DNA from: Cellvibrionales bacterium UBA1854
GTDB taxonomy: Bacteria > Pseudomonadota > Gammaproteobacteria > Pseudomonadales > Porticoccaceae
Reading direction: 5' to 3'
Length of the DNA: 23,914 bases
NCBI GenBank assembly: GCA_002338445.1
Contig: DDII01000101.1
Location: 2,667-26,580 of the forward strand
Of this stretch, positions 6,419-15,205 are shown in pieces (position 1 is the first letter of the stretch; every line of letters begins with the position of its first letter). The notes under the pieces are model-generated. The model ran no database searches. It was not told the DNA's origin and saw only the letters and a list, made by a program, of their open reading frames with translations. The translations under genes and the position numbers were made by a program.

Positions 6419-8233
6419 ATGGTGAACGGTGACTACTTGAATCCTAGAGATATTGATTTTTATCTTTATGAGTTTCTTGATACTGAGGCTTTACTGGAGA
6501 GGCCGAGATATGCGGACCACTCTAGGGAGATATTTGACGCCACCTTAAATGGAGCTCAGGATATTGCAAAGAAATATTTCGCGAACCACTACGCCAAAGG
6601 TGATGATAATGAGCCCACATTTGATGGTTTGAGTGTGAAAATGATACCTGAGACTCAAGTCGCTTGGGATGTGGCAGCTGAATTTGGGTTAATGGCAGCA
6701 CACCATGATGCCAGTGAGGGGGGATTGCAGCTACCCGAGATAATTTGCAAAGCGGCAGGTGCATACATTCAAGCCGCAAATTGCGCGAGTTCCGGTTATT
6801 ATATTGTTACCGCATCCGCGGGAAACCTAGTGCGAAATTTTGGCAGTAAAAGACAAAAAGAACACTTCCTGCATCCCATGATGGATGGGAGATTTGCCGG
6901 CACTATGGCTTTGTCAGAGCCAGCTCAGGGCTCTGCGTTAGCGGATATCAAGACTTCAGCAAGGCTTCAGAGTGACGGAAGTTACCTCATTCGAGGACAA
7001 AAGATTTACATCACTAATGGCGATCATAATCTGACTGAAAACATAATTCACATGGTCTTAGCAAAGATAGAGGGTGCACCCCCTGGAGTGAGAGGAATTT
7101 CTCTTTTTATTGTTCCCAAAGTGCTGGTAAATGAGGATGGAAGCCTCGGACAGCGTAACGATGTTGCTCTTGCAGGTTTGCTTCATAAAATGGGTAATCG
7201 AACTGCAACCTCTACTGTTTTACAATTTGGGGAAAGAGAGGGAGCAGTAGGTTATCTGGTAGGCGAACCACATCAGGGACTCAGATATATGTTCCAGATG
7301 ATGAATGAGTTACGTGTGGGCGTCGGTTTAGGTGCAGCTGCTATTGCATACCGAGGGTATAAGCATTCACTCGAATACGCACGCGAGAGGCCTCAAGGTC
7401 GCCTACCCTCGAATAAAAACCCTTTGACGCCTCAGGTAAAAATTATCCAGCATGCGGATGTTCGGAGAATGCTCATAGCCCAAAAGGCGATCGCAGAGGG
7501 TAGCATGGCATTGACGTTGTATGCTGCTTCACTGTTCGAGGATTCACAAACTTTGCCACATGCTTCAGACAAGGAGCGTGCACATTCGCTTCTTGATCTG
7601 CTCACGCCGGTGGTCAAGAGTTTTCCGGCAAGGTATGGCTGTGTTAGTAATGATTTAGCCATCCAAGTTTTGGGTGGTTCAGGATACATCCGTGATTATC
7701 CTGTTGAGCAGTTATATAGGGATCAGCGGCTAAACCCAATTCATGAGGGTACTGACGGGATACACGGCATTGATCTGTTGGGACGGAAGGTGTCCGCCCG
7801 TCGAGGGGATAACTTCCAACTTTTAATGTCCGAGATTCGCGCTTCACTGCTTGATGGAGCTGACATTCGAAGCGTTGAGCATCTTATTTCGCCAATTAAC
7901 GAGGCGCTTGACCGTGTTGAACATGTGACTGCAAATCTTCTTGAGAGGATCACCGAAGATCCAGACCGAGGGTTGTCAAATGCTACGCTTTACCTCGATA
8001 TGTTTGGTCATCTGGTTGTGGCTTGGATTTGGTTTCGACAAGCCGTAGTAGCGGCAAAAAAACTTAGTTGTAATGTTGATGAGTGTTCTGAAATAGATGC
8101 CAACTTTTATCGTGGAAAATTACAAACAGCTAGCTATTTTATAAAACGAGAGCTCCCAAAGACATCTCATGAGGCGAAAATTTTAGAAGAGAACGACAGT
8201 ATTTGCTTTGACATGCAAGATACATTTTTTTGA
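6419..8233 (+). CDS. Acyl-CoA dehydrogenase, long form with extra C-terminal domain
   Basis: This is an FAD-dependent acyl-CoA dehydrogenase that introduces the alpha-beta double bond into a CoA thioester. Its 604 residues exceed the usual ~380-400 and match the long class, with an N-terminal extension (residues 1-80) and a C-terminal helical domain (after about 470). Visible landmarks are GTMALSEPAQGSALAD in the FAD/substrate region, GQKIYITNGDHN, QVLGGSGYIRDYPVEQLYRD and IHEGTDGI with Glu443 as the probable catalytic base. Long enzymes of this type include FadE-like fatty-acid enzymes and DmdC, the methylmercaptopropionyl-CoA dehydrogenase of marine DMSP breakdown. None of the other dmd genes is recognisable nearby, so the substrate is open. 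GAAGGA nine bases upstream supports the ATG. The nitroreductase gene follows 62 bases later. Confidence 0.9.
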   Translation: MVNGDYLNPRDIDFYLYEFLDTEALLERPRYADHSREIFDATLNGAQDIAKKYFANHYAKGDDNEPTFDGLSVKMIPETQVAWDVAAEFGLMAAHHDASEGGLQLPEIICKAAGAYIQAANCASSGYYIVTASAGNLVRNFGSKRQKEHFLHPMMDGRFAGTMALSEPAQGSALADIKTSARLQSDGSYLIRGQKIYITNGDHNLTENIIHMVLAKIEGAPPGVRGISLFIVPKVLVNEDGSLGQRNDVALAGLLHKMGNRTATSTVLQFGEREGAVGYLVGEPHQGLRYMFQMMNELRVGVGLGAAAIAYRGYKHSLEYARERPQGRLPSNKNPLTPQVKIIQHADVRRMLIAQKAIAEGSMALTLYAASLFEDSQTLPHASDKERAHSLLDLLTPVVKSFPARYGCVSNDLAIQVLGGSGYIRDYPVEQLYRDQRLNPIHEGTDGIHGIDLLGRKVSARRGDNFQLLMSEIRASLLDGADIRSVEHLISPINEALDRVEHVTANLLERITEDPDRGLSNATLYLDMFGHLVVAWIWFRQAVVAAKKLSCNVDECSEIDANFYRGKLQTASYFIKRELPKTSHEAKILEENDSICFDMQDTFF

Positions 8234-8295
8234 TAACCCTAAATTCAAAGTAAGCATGGGTGATGTGATTTGTAATACCCAGAAAGGAGAGCACC

Positions 8296-8970
8296 ATGAA
8301 ATTTTCAGAATTCGCAAGGGAGCGCAAAAGTATAAGGGGGTTCAAAAAAGACCCCTTACCAATGCATATAGTCGATGAGATAATAGAAACTGCGAAATGG
8401 GCCCCGTCGTCGTTCAATTCGCAGACTTGGAAGGCCCACGTGGTGTCAGGAGAACCGCTTAACAGGATCCGTGAGGGTAATACTAAACAAATACTGGCGG
8501 GGATACCGCCCAAGCGTGAATTTGCTTACATAGAAGAATATCAGGGTGTTCATCGGCGAAACCAGATCGATGTAGCAGTTCAGCTTTTTGAGGCAATGGG
8601 CATTGCGAGGGAGGATAAGGAAAAACGTATGGAATGGGGGTTAAGAGGTTTTAGGCAATTCGATGCTCCTGTTTCAGTTGTTCTAACTTACGATAAATAT
8701 CTTGAACCAGCTGCTATGACGCACTTTGCGTGCGGATCGCTCGCCTACGGGATCGTCTTGGCAGCATGGGAGTTAGGCGTCGGGTGCATAATTAATGGAC
8801 AGGGAATTCAGCAGCCAGATGTCGTTAGAGAGCATGCAAATATTCCCGACGATGAAGTAATAATGATCACCATTGCGATGGGTTATCCAGATTATGATTT
8901 TGTTGCTAATGATGTAAAGTCGAGGCGTGCCGACAATGCAGATTTCGTGAAATATGTAGGATTTCAGTAA
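8296..8970 (+). CDS. Nitroreductase family protein
   Basis: This is a flavin-dependent oxidoreductase of the nitroreductase superfamily; members reduce nitro groups, quinones or enones with NAD(P)H, usually as FMN-binding homodimers. The 224 residues show the N-terminal RKSIRGFKKDPLP FMN-phosphate segment, APSSFNSQTWKAHVV (the APSxxNxQPW motif with Thr in place of Pro) and, near the C-terminus, GVGCIINGQGIQ and MITIAMGYPD. Length and motif order are normal. An excellent ribosome-binding site (AAGGAG, 8284-8289) sits six bases before the ATG. The gene ends only eight bases before the convergent yghU-like gene. Natural substrate cannot be inferred; the position after an acyl-CoA dehydrogenase may be incidental. 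Confidence 0.9.
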   Translation: MKFSEFARERKSIRGFKKDPLPMHIVDEIIETAKWAPSSFNSQTWKAHVVSGEPLNRIREGNTKQILAGIPPKREFAYIEEYQGVHRRNQIDVAVQLFEAMGIAREDKEKRMEWGLRGFRQFDAPVSVVLTYDKYLEPAAMTHFACGSLAYGIVLAAWELGVGCIINGQGIQQPDVVREHANIPDDEVIMITIAMGYPDYDFVANDVKSRRADNADFVKYVGFQ

Positions 8971-8978
8971 GGCAAATT

Positions 8979-9815
8979 TTAATCTAGGTCGGATTTTTGG
9001 TGACGTTCTGAAACTTGCTTCGATTTGTCGCCCCAGACGCGATTTACCCTGATACCGCGCTGAACCGCACTTCTTTTTTGTATCGAGTTTGACCAGCGTT
9101 TTACATGCGTGTATTGATCGACTTCCAAAAATTGTTGCGCATTGTAAAGTTTTCCAGATACTAAAGTTCCATACCATGGCTGAGTGGCAATATCTGCGAT
9201 AGAATATTCATTTCCCGCGAGGTACTCACTTTTTGAGAGTGCCTTGTCTAAAACATCTAGCTGTCGTTTTACTTCCATGGCATATCGGTTAATCGGGTAC
9301 TCATGTTTCTCGGGTGCGTAGGCGAAAAAATGGCCGAAACCGCCACCTAAGTAGGGAGTACTGCTCATCTGCCAGAAGAGCCAAGATAAACATTCGGCGC
9401 GCTCGCTAGGGATCGAGGGGATAAAAGCGGAAAATTTTTCAGCAAGATAGAGTAAGATTGCACCTGATTCAAAGATTCTGATTGGCTTAGCTGTGCTGTA
9501 GTCCATCAATGCAGGAATTTTCGAGTTTGGATTTGCTTTGACAAACCCGCTTGAAAATTGGTCACCATCTCCAATCTTTGTCAACCACGCATCATACTCG
9601 GCTTCCTCATAACCGAGAGAGAGTAACTCCTCGAACATTATTGTTACCTTTGTTCCATTGGGTGTGGCCACTGAATATAGCTGGTGGGGATGATCGCCAA
9701 TCGGGAGCTCTCTTTCATGCGTTGATCCGGATATTGGACGATTAATTGAGGCAAACTTTCCACCACTTGGTTTGTCCCATTTCCAGACCAAAGGAGGTTT
9801 ATAGATATCGATCAC
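8979..9815 (-). CDS. yghU: Glutathione S-transferase, YghU family (disulfide-bond reductase)
   Basis: The 278 residues closely follow Escherichia coli YghU, a nu-class GST that has glutathione-dependent disulfide reductase and organic peroxide activity. Shared landmarks include VWKWDKPSGGKFASINRP at the N-terminus, LYSVATPNGTKVT (Thr51 and Asn53 in the active-site loop), DAWLTKIGDGDQFSSGFV, NPNSKIPAL, ESGAILLYLAEKF, LGGGFGHFFAYAP and the tail VNRVWG. The extended N- and C-terminal arms typical of YghU are both present. It is the last gene of a minus-strand run from the FAD oxidase at 12270, but the 53-base gap to the preceding GST leaves room for its own promoter. The role is probably general redox and electrophile defence. 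Confidence 0.92.
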   Translation of the reverse strand: MIDIYKPPLVWKWDKPSGGKFASINRPISGSTHERELPIGDHPHQLYSVATPNGTKVTIMFEELLSLGYEEAEYDAWLTKIGDGDQFSSGFVKANPNSKIPALMDYSTAKPIRIFESGAILLYLAEKFSAFIPSIPSERAECLSWLFWQMSSTPYLGGGFGHFFAYAPEKHEYPINRYAMEVKRQLDVLDKALSKSEYLAGNEYSIADIATQPWYGTLVSGKLYNAQQFLEVDQYTHVKRWSNSIQKRSAVQRGIRVNRVWGDKSKQVSERHQKSDLD

Positions 9816-9868
9816 AGTAATTTGCTCAGTTTTGATTTTGGTTGAATCATGACTTTTGTGTATACTCT

Positions 9869-10480
9869 TTATACCATGTTAATGGCTGTTTTGAATGCCG
9901 GACGTTCTCCTATTCGATTAACATAGGCTTTTAGATTTGGCATATCCTCTTTGACACAGCCTAAATGGTTACTCATGTAACAGGCATGTCCTAGCATAAC
10001 ATCTGCGGCAGAAAAATCTCCGATAAGGTAATTTTTATCAGAGAGCACTTGGTTAACTGGTGCAAGTGCTTTTTTGATAAGTCGCTGAGCTTGTGCAAGA
10101 GCATTTTTATCTCTCCGCTCTGGGGGGAGCAAAATTGTATTTACTACTATAATATTAGCAGGAGGCATTACCATACCCTCACAGTAATGGAACCATTGCA
10201 GATATTGGGGGAATTTTTCACTCGAGGGAGGGGGTTTGAGCCCTCCATTTTTATAGCGTTCAAGAATATACTCTATGATAGCTCCAGATTCAAAAAGGCG
10301 AACGTCGTCATCGTCTAGCACCGGCACTCGTCCTAGAGGATGTCGAGACCTATGCTCATCTGATTTTAAGTCATTAGGATGGAAATTCATTTTGTTTATT
10401 TCATAAGGGATTTCTAATTCCTCCAGCAGCCAGACGACTCGTCCCGCTCTTGAGTGTGGTGCGAAGTGGAGTTTTAGCAT
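9869..10480 (-). CDS. Glutathione S-transferase family protein
   Basis: This 203-residue protein is a compact GST. The N-terminal thioredoxin-fold domain shows LHFAPHSRAGRVVWLLEEL with Ser9 or Arg10 in the catalytic loop, HPLGRVPVLDDDD with the cis-Pro, and FESGAIIEYILERY, whose E-S pair binds the gamma-glutamyl part of glutathione. The helical C-terminal domain has YLIGDFSAADVMLGHA, the N-capping Asp motif. Bacterial GSTs of this kind conjugate or isomerise small electrophiles; class and substrate cannot be fixed by eye. It lies 24 bases after the DUF1330 gene on the same strand and is probably cotranscribed with it and the FAD oxidase. Confidence 0.9.
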   Translation of the reverse strand: MLKLHFAPHSRAGRVVWLLEELEIPYEINKMNFHPNDLKSDEHRSRHPLGRVPVLDDDDVRLFESGAIIEYILERYKNGGLKPPPSSEKFPQYLQWFHYCEGMVMPPANIIVVNTILLPPERRDKNALAQAQRLIKKALAPVNQVLSDKNYLIGDFSAADVMLGHACYMSNHLGCVKEDMPNLKAYVNRIGERPAFKTAINMV

Positions 10481-10504
10481 TTATTCGGTCCTTTGATGTT
10501 AAAT

Positions 10505-10912
10505 TTAGGATCTCTTGGTTGCAATATTTAGCTGTCCTTTGAGTCCGGCTGTTCGATGCACTTCAGCTTCTAACCACTCTTGAGATGAGATCATATTCAG
10601 GAAAGTATCGAATGATGGGTATTCGGCAATCGCCACAGCATCCCAGACATCCTCGACTTCTCCGACAACCATCCCAGCCACCGCAGCTGTGAAAAGTATG
10701 TGTCCTCCACGTTCGATGATTAACTTCGATACAACCTCGCCGTATAGTCCGTATGCCTCATATCCGGTCAGTGTAGTTTTACGGCCATCCTCATATTCCG
10801 CTTTTTCTCTGAAGCTCAACAGGTTTAACATGTGCACCGGTTTCCCATCATCTTTGGCTTTCAGCACGGCGATTTGCTCTGGTGTGTTTTTCATTCTGTC
10901 AAAATAGTACAC
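10505..10912 (-). CDS. DUF1330 family protein
   Basis: The 135 residues match DUF1330, a small dimeric alpha/beta-barrel family of unknown activity: HMLNLLSFREKAEY, TGYEAYGLYGEVV, GGHILFTAAVAGMVVGE, WDAVAIAEYPSFDTFLNMI and the closing HRTAGL. Two starts compete. The GTG at 10910-10912 has GGAGAGGA just upstream and overlaps the FAD oxidase by 22 bases. The ATG at 10892-10894 forms an ATGA overlap with that gene's stop and gives the MKNTPEQIAVL opening common in homologues, but lacks a clear ribosome-binding site. Either way translation is coupled to the FAD oxidase. In such operons DUF1330 members may act on or bind pathway intermediates, but this is not established. Confidence 0.85.
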   Translation of the reverse strand: MYYFDRMKNTPEQIAVLKAKDDGKPVHMLNLLSFREKAEYEDGRKTTLTGYEAYGLYGEVVSKLIIERGGHILFTAAVAGMVVGEVEDVWDAVAIAEYPSFDTFLNMISSQEWLEAEVHRTAGLKGQLNIATKRS

Positions 10913-12270
10913 GGGTCCTCTCCAAAAATTTTTCCGGGATTCAGTATGTCCCCGGGGTCTAATGTTTGCTTTATTCTTTTCATTAGAGCTATTTCAACGG
11001 GCGTTCTTGTATAACTTAACCAAGCAGTTTTGTGGTGGCCAATTCCATGCTCCGCTGATATTGAACCGTTTCTCTTTCGAATACCCTCGTAAATAATTCT
11101 TTCTATCGCTATTCTCGTTTCATTTGAGCCATCTCCGACAGCTGGTAAAAGATGGAGGTTCCCATCTCCTAAATGCCCATAAGTAAATAAACTATTTTTT
11201 GGCCATCGCTCATTTAGGGCAGTTTTTACCTCATCAACGTAAGCTTCCATATCATTGATTGCTAGTGATACGTCGAACGCCCAAATAGGCGCGACTTGAA
11301 TGGCTTGATTTACATCGTCGCGTATTGCCCATAATCTGTCACGTTCGGCCATATTTTTTGCTATGACCGCGTCGCTAATCAAACCCTCGGAAAAAGCTTC
11401 GCTAAGCATCACTTCGAAGCTTGAGGTATTCTCCTTCTGATCCATGCCCTGTGTTTCAATGAGCACCGTATATGGATCACCATAGGGAATCGGAGGCGAG
11501 TGCGGACAAGAGGGGCCAGTGATGAACTCATAATATTCAGCCCAGAGAACCTCAAATGACGAAAGCATACCTTGCGAGGAGCCCTCGACAAAAGTTAACA
11601 GCTTGGTCAGCGCCTCAAAGCTCGGTACCGATACCCATCCGCAGCACTGGCTTGTTGGAAGGGTTCGCAAACGTAAAATTGCCCTCGTAACAATTCCTAA
11701 TGTACCCTCTGAGGATATAAAGAGATGTTTCAGATCATATCCGGTGTTGTTTTTCAACGCTTTTCCTTGCATCGGGATAATGGTTCCGTCGGCGAGGACT
11801 ACTTCTAGAGCTACAATCTGCTCCCTGGTCATGCCATATCGGATTACCCTATTACCACCGGCATTAGTAGCTATATTTCCCCCGACAGTCGCACTACCTC
11901 GCGCTCCGATATCCAAAGGGTAAAAAAAACCGTTTTTTTCTGCAGCCTCTTGCACATCTTGCAGTTTTGCACCTGCTTGAACAGTCATTGTGCGAGATTC
12001 GGAATCAATCTCTTCAATCACACTCATGCGCTCGAGTGATAAAGCTAGTTCTCCTCTGCCCCGATGGGTACCCTGAACCATGGTGCTGTTCCCGCCAATG
12101 GGTACGATACTTTGTCCGGCATCATTGCACAATTTTAAGACCTCAGAGACCTGATCTGAGGATGCGGGGCGTATAATAGCACCAACGCCTCTCGCATCGT
12201 CCTCGAAGATACCATTTTCGCCTACTATAGCCTCTATAGATTGTAGGAGCTGCGTTGCTTTGGGAGCCAT
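10891..12270 (-). CDS. FAD-linked oxidase, GlcD / D-lactate (D-2-hydroxyacid) dehydrogenase family
   Basis: This flavoprotein probably oxidises a D-2-hydroxyacid such as D-lactate, glycolate or D-2-hydroxyglutarate to its 2-oxoacid. The 459 residues have a PCMH-type FAD domain at the N-terminus (VPIGGNSTMVQG, then GGNIATNAGGNRVIRYG and SSEGTLGIVTRAILRL). The C-terminal FAD-oxidase domain carries the metal-site motifs GHLGDGNLHL and SAEHGIGHHK and ends in LDPGDILNPGKIF. Length matches GlcD, Dld2 and D2HGDH. There are no adjacent glcE or glcF genes, so it is more likely a single-subunit dehydrogenase than glycolate oxidase. It heads the minus-strand operon with DUF1330 and two GSTs. The exact substrate is unresolved. 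Confidence 0.9.
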   Translation of the reverse strand: MAPKATQLLQSIEAIVGENGIFEDDARGVGAIIRPASSDQVSEVLKLCNDAGQSIVPIGGNSTMVQGTHRGRGELALSLERMSVIEEIDSESRTMTVQAGAKLQDVQEAAEKNGFFYPLDIGARGSATVGGNIATNAGGNRVIRYGMTREQIVALEVVLADGTIIPMQGKALKNNTGYDLKHLFISSEGTLGIVTRAILRLRTLPTSQCCGWVSVPSFEALTKLLTFVEGSSQGMLSSFEVLWAEYYEFITGPSCPHSPPIPYGDPYTVLIETQGMDQKENTSSFEVMLSEAFSEGLISDAVIAKNMAERDRLWAIRDDVNQAIQVAPIWAFDVSLAINDMEAYVDEVKTALNERWPKNSLFTYGHLGDGNLHLLPAVGDGSNETRIAIERIIYEGIRKRNGSISAEHGIGHHKTAWLSYTRTPVEIALMKRIKQTLDPGDILNPGKIFGEDPCTILTE

Positions 12271-12591
12271 ATTTTTTTGACAAAAATTAGTTACATTTAG
12301 TTTCAGTTTGTGTAATCTCTCTTAAAAGAAAAAACTGTAGCTATTAACCTGACTTTAGTATCCGAGAAGTCAATAAGTTTGTCTATTTACAATGTGATAT
12401 TGGAATATAAGCTCTCATTATCATTGGAACTTTATTTTATAATTGTCATCTTGGTGGTATTCATAACAACTCGCTATCTACTAATAAAAAATTGTCGGTA
12501 GACTAACTAAACCCTAAATTTGATACTAATTTTAAGTGGATATGTTTTCAATTGAGAGTGAATTGACCAACAATGCGGGGATAATCATAAT
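12271..12591. other. AT-rich divergent intergenic region
   Basis: These 321 bases separate the FAD oxidase (minus) from the acyl-CoA synthetase (plus) and must hold both promoters. A weak plus-strand candidate is TTGTCG, 17 bases, TAAATT (starting near 12493). No convincing minus-strand pair was found. AATTGA occurs twice close together around 12550-12566. GCGGGG (12575-12580) is the likely ribosome-binding site for the TTG start at 12592. No RNA gene or supported small ORF is seen. Confidence 0.5.
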
Positions 12592-14568
12592 TTGAAAGTT
12601 TGGGCAAAAGTGCCGGAAAATTTTGTTCGTCGATTTGCATCTGATCCTGATTATATTCGTGACATCAGTGATGTTGAAGCGATCGAAAGGATTGATTATG
12701 AAGAGCGTTTTCCATGTCAATCACCCTCAGAGGCTCTTATGCTTGTGAGTGAACTCGTGCCTGATGAGGTCGCTATACGATACCTTCCAAATGGCTTACT
12801 GAAAGATGATTCATTGTGCTGGACTTATTCGGAATACTGTGCTGAGGTAATCCGTACAGCTAACTTATTTCATTCTTTGGGGGTAAGTCAAGAGTACTCT
12901 GTAGCCGTTTTGTTGCCCAATGTACCTCAAATGTTATTTGCCCTTTGGGGAAGCCAGATCGCAGCAGTTGCTACTCCTATTAATCCATTTTTGGATATCG
13001 ATCAGATAACGTCGATATCTGATCAAGCGAATGCAAAAATTCTTGTAACGCTAGGCCCTGGCGAACATGGTGGTCAAGAGCTTTATCAAAAGGCCCTCAA
13101 TGTTCGTACAGCGAGTAAGTCTATTCGCACGATTGTTGTCGTTTCTGAACTTTCTGTCTCGTCACAAGTAGCTGGTATAGATACAGTTTTTGAAGGGCAA
13201 GAGGATATCGTGGATTGGTCTGTTGGAATGGCTTCGCAGCGATCTGATCAACTTGTATTTAAACGGAGAATTAATCCAACCGATGTTGCGGCATTATTCC
13301 ACACTGGAGGAACGACAGGTATGCCGAAACTTGCCCAACATACTCACTATGGAGAGATGGTGAATATCGGCCAAATGACTTTGCTGGGGCCAGATCCCAG
13401 CAAAGATCAAGTCGTTAAATCTCGAATGAAGGTGCTGTGCGGACTTCCCCTATTCCACGTAAACGCAGTCTGTGTCTCTGCCCTAAATTGTATAGTGAAT
13501 GGAGGAGAGTTGATCTTGGCAGGTCCGCAAGGATTCAGAAATAAGTCAATGATGGCCGATTTCTGGGGCTTAGTGGAGCGGTATGGTGTCACAATGTTTG
13601 CGGCGGTGCCCACAATTTATGCAGCACTACTGGAGCAATCGAGTGATTCATACGACCTTTCAAGTCTGATTAATTGTGGCTGTGGTGCTGCGCCTGCCCC
13701 GTCAAGTTTGTTAAATGAGTTTCATTCTCGCACCGGGGTTGACATTATGGAAGGGTACGGAATGACCGAGACTACGGCCGGTGCAGTGGGACACTACTAT
13801 TATGGGCAGCGGCTTGTTGGATCTATAGGGCTTAGGGTTCCATATCATCGGGTTCGAGTTGTAATTATCGACAATAAGGGTCAAATAGAAAGAGAATGCG
13901 ATACTAATGAAATTGGTGTTTTACTGCATTCTGGTCCGAACGTAACTCCCGGATATAAATTGCCGGATAACAACATGGGGGCTTGGCCCGAAACTGGCTG
14001 GTTCAACAGCGGTGATTTGGCACGATTTGATGAAAATGGTTATCTTTGGTTGGCGGGTCGCGCTAAAGATACAATTATTCGTGGAGGACATAATATTGAT
14101 CCCTTAATAACTGAAGACGCTTTAGCGTCTCATCCGAGTGTGGAAATAGCAGCGGCGGTTGGAAAACCAGACGCCTATGCTGGTGAATTGCCAGTAGCAT
14201 ATGTCAAACTCGTTGAGGGTAGTGATGTTTCTGAGGATGAGCTTCTTAATTATGCGAGAGAGAATGTCTCTGAGCGTGCCGCTGCGCCAGTTGAGGTAAT
14301 AATACGTACGGAAATAGTTGTTACCGCCGTGGGAAAAATTTTTAAACCAGTCCTCCGTAATGACGCCATATCTCTTGGTTATACTCAGGCCGTAAAAAAT
14401 ATTTGTCCCGATTTGCAGTTTAAGGTGTGGGTTTCGGAGGATAAGTTAGCCGGCAGAAAGGTTTTACTTAAGATTTTGGCTCCCCTGACCAACGGCGCAG
14501 AATCTACAGAAAAAAAACTGGAGGGTGTTTTGAATCGTTTACCATATATTTGGGAACTAATTTCATAA
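12592..14568 (+). CDS. Acyl-CoA synthetase (AMP-forming, ANL superfamily)
   Basis: This enzyme activates a carboxylic acid to its CoA thioester through an acyl-adenylate. The 658 residues carry the ANL motifs: the P-loop-like FHTGGTTGMPK (residues 236-246), the adenine-site EGYGMTETTAG (around 389), SGDLA (Asp475) and the hinge/A8 loop GRAKDTIIRGGHNIDP (around 490-503). A GKIFK segment near the C-terminus contains Lys582, the likely catalytic lysine. The protein is about 100 residues longer than a typical ~550-residue member, with the extra length split between the two ends. The start is a TTG; an in-frame stop at 12559-12561 and no ATG in between rule out a longer ATG form. GCGGGG is eleven bases upstream. 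A hot-dog protein gene follows after 61 bases. The substrate is probably a fatty or aromatic acid, but this is unresolved. Confidence 0.9.
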   Translation: MKVWAKVPENFVRRFASDPDYIRDISDVEAIERIDYEERFPCQSPSEALMLVSELVPDEVAIRYLPNGLLKDDSLCWTYSEYCAEVIRTANLFHSLGVSQEYSVAVLLPNVPQMLFALWGSQIAAVATPINPFLDIDQITSISDQANAKILVTLGPGEHGGQELYQKALNVRTASKSIRTIVVVSELSVSSQVAGIDTVFEGQEDIVDWSVGMASQRSDQLVFKRRINPTDVAALFHTGGTTGMPKLAQHTHYGEMVNIGQMTLLGPDPSKDQVVKSRMKVLCGLPLFHVNAVCVSALNCIVNGGELILAGPQGFRNKSMMADFWGLVERYGVTMFAAVPTIYAALLEQSSDSYDLSSLINCGCGAAPAPSSLLNEFHSRTGVDIMEGYGMTETTAGAVGHYYYGQRLVGSIGLRVPYHRVRVVIIDNKGQIERECDTNEIGVLLHSGPNVTPGYKLPDNNMGAWPETGWFNSGDLARFDENGYLWLAGRAKDTIIRGGHNIDPLITEDALASHPSVEIAAAVGKPDAYAGELPVAYVKLVEGSDVSEDELLNYARENVSERAAAPVEVIIRTEIVVTAVGKIFKPVLRNDAISLGYTQAVKNICPDLQFKVWVSEDKLAGRKVLLKILAPLTNGAESTEKKLEGVLNRLPYIWELIS

Positions 14569-14629
14569 AAGCATTTAACCAGGGTTGAAAATAGTTTTAC
14601 TTTTACTGACAAAGAGGATTATAGATTAG

Positions 14630-15052
14630 ATGTTAGTGAAGAAAAAACTAATCACAGAGGCCCATATTGATTTTAATCAGCACGTGTCGGAGAACGCGTT
14701 CTATTCGATCGCGATAGAATGCTTTCAAGAGACATTAAATGGACATGGGATATTGAAGCTTTTTTTTGAGGTTAACGTTGCGCCTATAATTTTTAACACT
14801 GAAATTCAATTTAAGCGAGAAATTTTTATAGGAGAGTATGTTGAACTCCATATGGACATACTCCCATCCTCTCCGGATATGAGAAAGTTCCAACGAACGA
14901 TAAAATTTTTTAGTGCTGACTCCTCAGAAGCCGTAGCCGTGGTAAGCAATGGCGCGTTTTTTGATTTAAAGAAGAGACGTGTGACATCTCCGCCAAATGC
15001 TGTAGTGATGTCTTTCATAAGAAGCGGTCTGGTTAGTAAATCCGCAGACTAA
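14630..15052 (+). CDS. Hot-dog fold thioesterase-like protein
   Basis: This 140-residue protein resembles the 4-hydroxybenzoyl-CoA / YbgC-type thioesterase group. The N-terminal segment HIDFNQHVSENAFYSIAIE contains the D-x-N-x-H pattern with Asp14 as candidate catalytic residue. It is followed by a long helix and strands EIQFKREIFIGEYVELHMDI typical of the hot-dog fold. Members hydrolyse acyl-CoA thioesters or act as accessory hydratases. The match is weaker than for its neighbours. Its place 61 bases after an acyl-CoA synthetase makes a CoA-thioester role likely. AGAGGA precedes the ATG by eleven bases. Confidence 0.72.
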   Translation: MLVKKKLITEAHIDFNQHVSENAFYSIAIECFQETLNGHGILKLFFEVNVAPIIFNTEIQFKREIFIGEYVELHMDILPSSPDMRKFQRTIKFFSADSSEAVAVVSNGAFFDLKKRRVTSPPNAVVMSFIRSGLVSKSAD

Positions 15053-15205
15053 CATGATTGTGTGTTTGCTTATTTTTATGGATCAGAATGGCTTAATTTT
15101 GAGCCGAGTAAGTGGAGTTTTCGAAAAGATTTTGCTGATGGTCAATATGGTGTGTGGAGCAAGAAATTCTGTTGCTACTATATCTCGTCATGTCAATTTA
15201 CATTA

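Noticed and set aside
8139..8513. A 124-codon minus-strand ORF spanning the end of the acyl-CoA dehydrogenase and the start of the nitroreductase
   Set aside because: It overlaps two well-supported plus-strand genes and has no ribosome-binding site or known motif.
12579..12593. Fur-like sequence GGATAATCATAATTT before the acyl-CoA synthetase
   Set aside because: Only about 10 of 14 positions match, it overlaps the ribosome-binding site and start codon, and the region is AT-rich; a similar partial match near 12415-12428 is weaker still.
15062..15205. N-terminal extension of the peptidylprolyl isomerase frame
   Set aside because: The 48 residues before the ATG at 15206 are rich in aromatic and Cys residues, would place the membrane anchor internally, and lack a good start site.
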